From Scleropages formosus (taxonomy: Eukaryota > Chordata > Actinopteri > Osteoglossiformes > Osteoglossidae), in contig NC_041818.1 of assembly GCF_900964775.1 (NCBI RefSeq), positions 9,507,332-9,571,331 on the forward strand: a stretch of DNA of 64,000 bases, in the 5' to 3' direction. Numbering within the stretch: the first letter of the stretch is position 1; each line of letters begins with the position of its first letter. The notes below the pieces were generated by a model, which was not told the DNA's origin, searched no databases, and was given only the letters and a program-made list of their open reading frames with translations. The position numbers were made by a program, and so were the translations under genes. Positions 60,081 to 64,000 of the stretch are shown one piece after another.

Positions 60081-63000
60081 GCAGGTACCAGTCTGTGCTG
60101 CTGACCACAATCTAAAGAAAGAGATACAAGCTCAAAGTGAAACATTCAGGAGCATAAACACATGCGTGCTCGCACACACGTAGCACCTTGAAAGAACCAA
60201 ACAGGCACGGAATTTGAAAATAATGTAGCAAGTAAAGGTCCTGCTAAGAACAGGGAGTCCATTCGAACAGAGTGCTTTTCAGAGTTAATGGTTTACGCCT
60301 GTTTAATTCTCTCAGTGCTACACATTCATGTATCTATACATAAAAGCTGACATGGTTTTAGAGGGAGTGGCAGTGGGAGAAGGGGACACTGCATACTCAG
60401 TTCTGGATAATGATGGTTAATCATTAAGTTACTCATAATGAGGAAACAGAAGAAGTAGTCATCCGAATGTGAAGAGAAGCTGTATTTCCAACATTAACGC
60501 TCATCAAAAAAAAGCAGGAGGAGGAAATTCAGGCATTTTTGCAAACAGGAAATACTGCTGGACACAAGCCAGACATGATGAACATGAACATTTTAAATGC
60601 TGTTATAACCTGCTTTCTAAAACACATAAATATTTGAACCATCATGAATTCCACTGCAGGGGCTGTTCAAAGTTATCCATTTCATAGTGGGCATAAATTA
60701 CTTTGTCATATGGGTTTTGATTTTTTAAATTTAGACAATGACATTAACAATCAATGTGCACTTAAGTTTACTGTGGGAATCCACTGTGCAAATTAAAACA
60801 TTCTTGAGTATTTTGTTATAATTTTTTTGGGATGATATTTAGGTATGCCTGGTGTGCTTCACAGATTCACTAATTAAACACACAGACATTTAGAGATACA
60901 GATAGACAGGCATACAATATTAGAGTAATTAATGAAGGGAAACCACAGCATTATGTTGTGCTATGGTAACTAATATACTCTAATTTTGTCTATTTTAATG
61001 TAATTTGATGATATTTTAGCATATGTAGGTGTCAGATTTGGGACCATTGAAACTATGGATAGAAGCCTCGACTTATGATAATTCATTTTCGGGTTATGAG
61101 AGTTTTTCAAGACCAATTACCTCCGTAAAACAGGAAAGATAAGAAACTGAAAATGTATACATTTCACAAAAGTTTGTAAATGCAACAAAAGAACACACGT
61201 AATGGTTGCACATTCTGTTTCAAACCAAATCTGGCAGAAGAAAAGTGTGTTGGTAGGAAATGGAGGTATCAGTAAGGATCAGAACCCGCAAGGGGGATTA
61301 CCATCAGGGAATAGGGGAGCAGAACAAAACTGCTGGGTTGTCTGTACTGGCATGTGGAGGGAGGAAGCAGATAATTCACAGGTAGAGTGGGGGGTGCGAG
61401 CAAATGGGCCTACTGGCAGTACTGGAACACAAGTTCCTGACAACACACATCTCCCAGTTTATGGACTGAGTGAGAGAGAAGACAATGGCAGATCAGTGAC
61501 AATCCAGGGGGTTGGCTGGGAAGAGTTAATGAGAAGCGTGACCCTGGGAGGACATGCATGGTAAAGCACAGAGTCAGCAAGACTAAACCTTCACTTAAAT
61601 AGCTTCCGCCTGCTGGTCTAGTCTGATAGACACCAGCTCTGAGGTGACAGATCTCTGCCCTTCTCCAGGCCCCTCCTCCATGTTTGTGTGGAAACGAGTG
61701 CTTGTGTATGTAGGAGCAAACTACGGCTGTTTGGGAGCAGGTTGCGATATGCCTGTGTGTACATACTTTTGCATGCTTGCGTTTGTATTGTTAATGGGGA
61801 GGGTCTGTTTGTCCAGTAATCCCTATTTTACAGGTCCTGCTAATCCTCCCTCTCAGATTTCCAAATCCCCATGATGGGTGGTTCCAACGACCCAGCCTGA
61901 CTCCTCCCCAGCCTGCCAGCTCCACCTACCAGCCGAGGAAGGGTTTCAAGCTTATCTGGATTAATACCACATGGGGTTCTCATGCTGAGTGCTAGCAATT
62001 GAGAAGGTACACGAGAAGAAATGGTAGAGAAGCAGTCATCCAAATAATAAAAGCAGCTCTTGAAAACAATCCCAAGTTCTAAATTAAGAAAAAAAAACCT
62101 TATTCTTCCACCAAAGACTGACCCACATAAATCTTATAAAAAAAATGATCTTAAAATATTATTTTGAATAGGATAGGGATATTGTAAGTGGCCAATCTCA
62201 TACCTGTCCTTGCCATTCTGTATGCCTTGTCCCAGAGTGGACCTCTCTGTGAGGGGCGAGTTCCTACTCCGACTTGTACCAGTGGACAAGATACTGTTCT
62301 GTAACAAGAGAGCCCACAGACAGGAGGTCAGTGCCCCACTTTGAGGCAAGGTAACTGTGGTGTCAGACAAACACTGATGTGCACCAACATTCCACGGGGC
62401 TTAACACTATATGTTGGCCACAAACACAGTGGAGAGCATGGTGGTGCTAACTGTAAGAATAATGACATTAACCAACAATTTTTTTTTAAACAAACAAAAG
62501 TAATGATGGTGTAAGTAAAAAGTAAAGAAGCTGAACACAGAATAATCAAATTTTAAATTACTGCTTTGGTTTCCTGCTCCTCTGGCTAGGCTAAATTAGA
62601 TAGCCACACTTAACAGATTCAATCTGTCTTTGATTCACTTAATCCACAAGCTCATGTGATTATAAGTATAAGCATTTGCACGATGAGTTATTTTAAACTC
62701 AGTGTCTTTTTTTTCTAAAAGGCTAAATTTCTCCTGTTCCCAATCACAATGAGGTAATTAAAGAGGTCATCTGTGCTTACAGTGGATGGAGTGGGGGTGC
62801 CTTTAGTGTGGTCACCAAGAGTAAGAGGGCTGGGGGGGACTTTCGTGGAGCTGCCAGAACCTTTCCTCGCTGATTCCTCAACAGTGTGCTTACTGTCCCC
62901 CTGGGACCGCTTGGAGTATGATGAGCACCCTGAAGAGGAGGAGGCTATTGAGTAAGACATGCAAAACCTATACACAAGTACTAAAGTTGACCAGTGCCAC

Positions 63001-63498
63001 AAAATATAAAGCATAGTGCCTTTTTTTTTTTTTTAAAAAAAATACTGACATTTCTTCAATGTGTCATACTCAAACTGAGCTACAGACCAAAACCGCCTAA
63101 GCTCTCTCACCTTGGTCCGTGGATCGCCGAGGTTTCGGGTTGGATGAGACGCTGCGCTGTACCTTGTGGGGAGGGGACTGGACGTTGCTGTTTGTGAGGT
63201 CACTTCCTGGGCGGGGTTTTATTGTCAATACTTCATCCCCCTGAAGGGAGGAAAAAAGGAAATGCCATCATAAAGACTCGACATAGATTCCTCTTTTGAG
63301 ATGTGGGTCTCACCTTTAAGGAGACCACTGAACATCTGTGCATCCTTGTGAGAGAGAGGTGCAGAAAGACTGACTAGATGTGTACCTCTGAGGTCTTATA
63401 GTCCAGCAGCAGGTATGTAGCCATGACATCATTGTATTTTTGGTTGACAAGGGAATCCTGGATCTCATCCTGAGAATAACCCATCTGCAGCATTATTT
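46058..63498 (-). CDS. mark2: MAP/microtubule affinity-regulating kinase 2, 3' nine coding exons (partial)
   Basis: A Par-1 family Ser/Thr kinase that phosphorylates tau, MAP2 and MAP4 and sets cell polarity. Only the part after the kinase domain is here. The 5' exons lie past the right edge. Exons in transcript order are 63386-63498, 63111-63240, 62781-62944, 62204-62298, 59727-59873, 55802-56062, 52495-52521, 48132-48170 and 46058-46496. They join in frame to 470 residues. The first exon carries the end of the UBA region ([20 protein letters not shown], then [10 protein letters not shown]). The spacer includes [53 protein letters not shown] and SRSTFHAGQ, matching MARK2 rather than MARK1 or MARK3. 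The last exon encodes the KA1 domain ending [19 protein letters not shown]. Exon 59727-59873 ends in a GC donor. RCOR2-MARK2 adjacency matches human 11q13.1. Confidence 0.95.
46497..48131 (-). other. MARK2 intron before the KA1 exon
   Basis: No further exon was recognised. The stretch 46840-46920 is CpG rich and could be an internal promoter. A runs occur at 47054-47083 and 47479-47498. Confidence 0.45.
47054..47083. repeat. Poly(A) run, about 29 bases
   Basis: A long A run (poly(U) in the transcript) in the MARK2 intron before the KA1 exon. Confidence 0.9.
48132..48170 (-). CDS. mark2: MARK2 39-nt microexon ([12 protein letters not shown])
   Basis: A phase-keeping exon of 39 bases flanked by CCCGAG (acceptor) and GTGAGA (donor). 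It encodes [12 protein letters not shown] plus split Arg codons on each side. Its removal keeps the frame, so it is a natural cassette between VRR and the KA1 exon. The acceptor GAG is weaker than CAG. Confidence 0.8.
50990..51085 (-). repeat. Truncated SINE, reverse orientation
   Basis: On + it reads (CA)n, then CTGAAACCGCTTGTCCCGAG and GAGCCTAACCCGGCAACA. This is the reverse complement of the 3' end of the SINE at 2131-2337, so the copy is 5' truncated. Confidence 0.7.
51102..51138. repeat. G homopolymer, 37 bases
   Basis: An uninterrupted run of 37 G followed by GAAG-type purines, in a MARK2 intron. The length in the genome may be a consensus guess, as such runs are hard to read. Confidence 0.9.
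52495..52521 (-). CDS. mark2: MARK2 27-nt microexon (NLSFRFPRR)
   Basis: Reads NLSFRFPR plus split Arg codons between a TTTTGTAG acceptor and a GTAGGC donor. It corresponds to the NLSFRFARR insert of mammalian MARK isoforms. At 27 bases it can be skipped without changing the frame. Confidence 0.88.
52522..55801 (-). other. MARK2 intron, nothing recognised
   Basis: No exon found. It includes a T run at 54605-54618. Open frames up to 139 codons show no family resemblance or splice support. Confidence 0.5.
56063..59726 (-). other. MARK2 intron with a GC donor
   Basis: This 3.7-kb intron begins with GCAAGT at 59721-59726 and ends with TACAG at 56063-56067 on the - strand. No other exon or repeat was recognised inside. 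A T run lies at 57063-57080, and an AT/AC patch at 57840-57856. Confidence 0.55.
59874..62203 (-). other. MARK2 intron, nothing recognised
   Basis: Contains a CA microsatellite at 60035-60075. No exon or named element was seen in the remaining 2.1 kb. Confidence 0.5.
60035..60075. repeat. CA microsatellite
   Basis: About 20 CA units, uninterrupted, in a MARK2 intron. Confidence 0.95.
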
Positions 63499-64000
63499 CT
63501 GCCAGAAGTAAAGGAACAATGATAAACTAGAGGAACTACTGCACTCACATGCACACAAACAAGTCAGGAACAGAACCTACGCATTCTTAGCTTTATATCT
63601 TTCACTACAGGTGTAAAATTTAAATAAAATAAAATTAAAAAAAAAACCTGTGAAGATCAAATACAAAAAACTCAAATTGAGTTCTTAGGTAATATTTTTA
63701 CTGTAACATAAAGCTTACAAGACAACTGGGGGGGCGATCACAGAAAAGACCATGACCAAGCAATGGAAGCTAACATTGGAGTGTACACCACTACAAAAAA
63801 TTGTGAGTGAGTCCATTTAAAACGTGTATGAAGTCTAGCCCCTTCAGCATAACCCTCTTATGCATGGATGATAGAACATGATGGCTAAGATGCACAAAGC
63901 GATTAATCTGGATCAATTTTTTCCATAACCGAAGATCAGACACATGCAAAGTCATAATATTTAAAGTTGTTCAATAATGTAACTCAGCTGGGAAATAAGT
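63499..64000 (-). other. MARK2 intron running off the window
   Basis: Intronic sequence upstream of the exon at 63386-63498. That exon begins in phase 1 after a good acceptor (TTCTGGCAG), so at least one more coding exon lies beyond 64000. Confidence 0.6.

Overview
The window is vertebrate nuclear DNA, almost certainly from a teleost fish. It has intron-rich genes with fish-like protein sequences, many microsatellites and long homopolymers, and SINE, LINE and Tc1/mariner fragments of fish type. One SINE family (about 2131-2337, with a truncated copy at 50990-51085) and another (about 16005-16350) resemble repeats I associate with bonytongues (Osteoglossiformes, such as arowana). That placement is from memory and is only moderately secure.

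From left to right: a roughly 35-bp minisatellite and a CpG-rich stretch with no gene I can name (1-4.2 kb); ARL2 on the + strand (4.7-9.4 kb); a patch of LINE and Tc1-like debris (9.4-10.4 kb); a non-coding snoRNA host gene on the - strand (11.3-14.8 kb), which I identify as SNHG1/UHG because its introns carry SNORD26, SNORD27 and SNORD31 guides in the mammalian order; two tandem CTCF-like sites (15.5 kb); SINEs; an unrecognised two-coding-exon gene on the - strand (17.2-18.8 kb coding); B3GAT3 on the - strand (22.1-24.8 kb coding); NAA40 on the - strand (26.7-30.2 kb coding); a repeat-rich intergenic stretch with a CpG island (30.3-35.2 kb); RCOR2 on the + strand (36.8-41.8 kb coding); and the 3' two thirds of MARK2 on the - strand (43.0-63.5 kb), which runs off the right edge.

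ARL2, NAA40, RCOR2 and MARK2 lie at human 11q13.1, while SNHG1 and B3GAT3 lie at 11q12.3, so the window joins two parts of one ancestral block. The genes do not form a pathway. ARL2 acts in tubulin folding, SNHG1 supplies rRNA methylation guides, B3GAT3 completes the proteoglycan linker, NAA40 acetylates histone N-termini, RCOR2 is an LSD1 corepressor and MARK2 is a polarity kinase.

For ARL2, B3GAT3, NAA40 and RCOR2 every coding exon could be joined in frame. For MARK2 nine exons join in frame to the stop codon. Two introns use GC-AG splice sites, one in RCOR2 and one in MARK2. MARK2 has two tiny frame-keeping exons before its KA1 domain. No virus-derived element, CRISPR array or free-standing tRNA or rRNA gene was seen.
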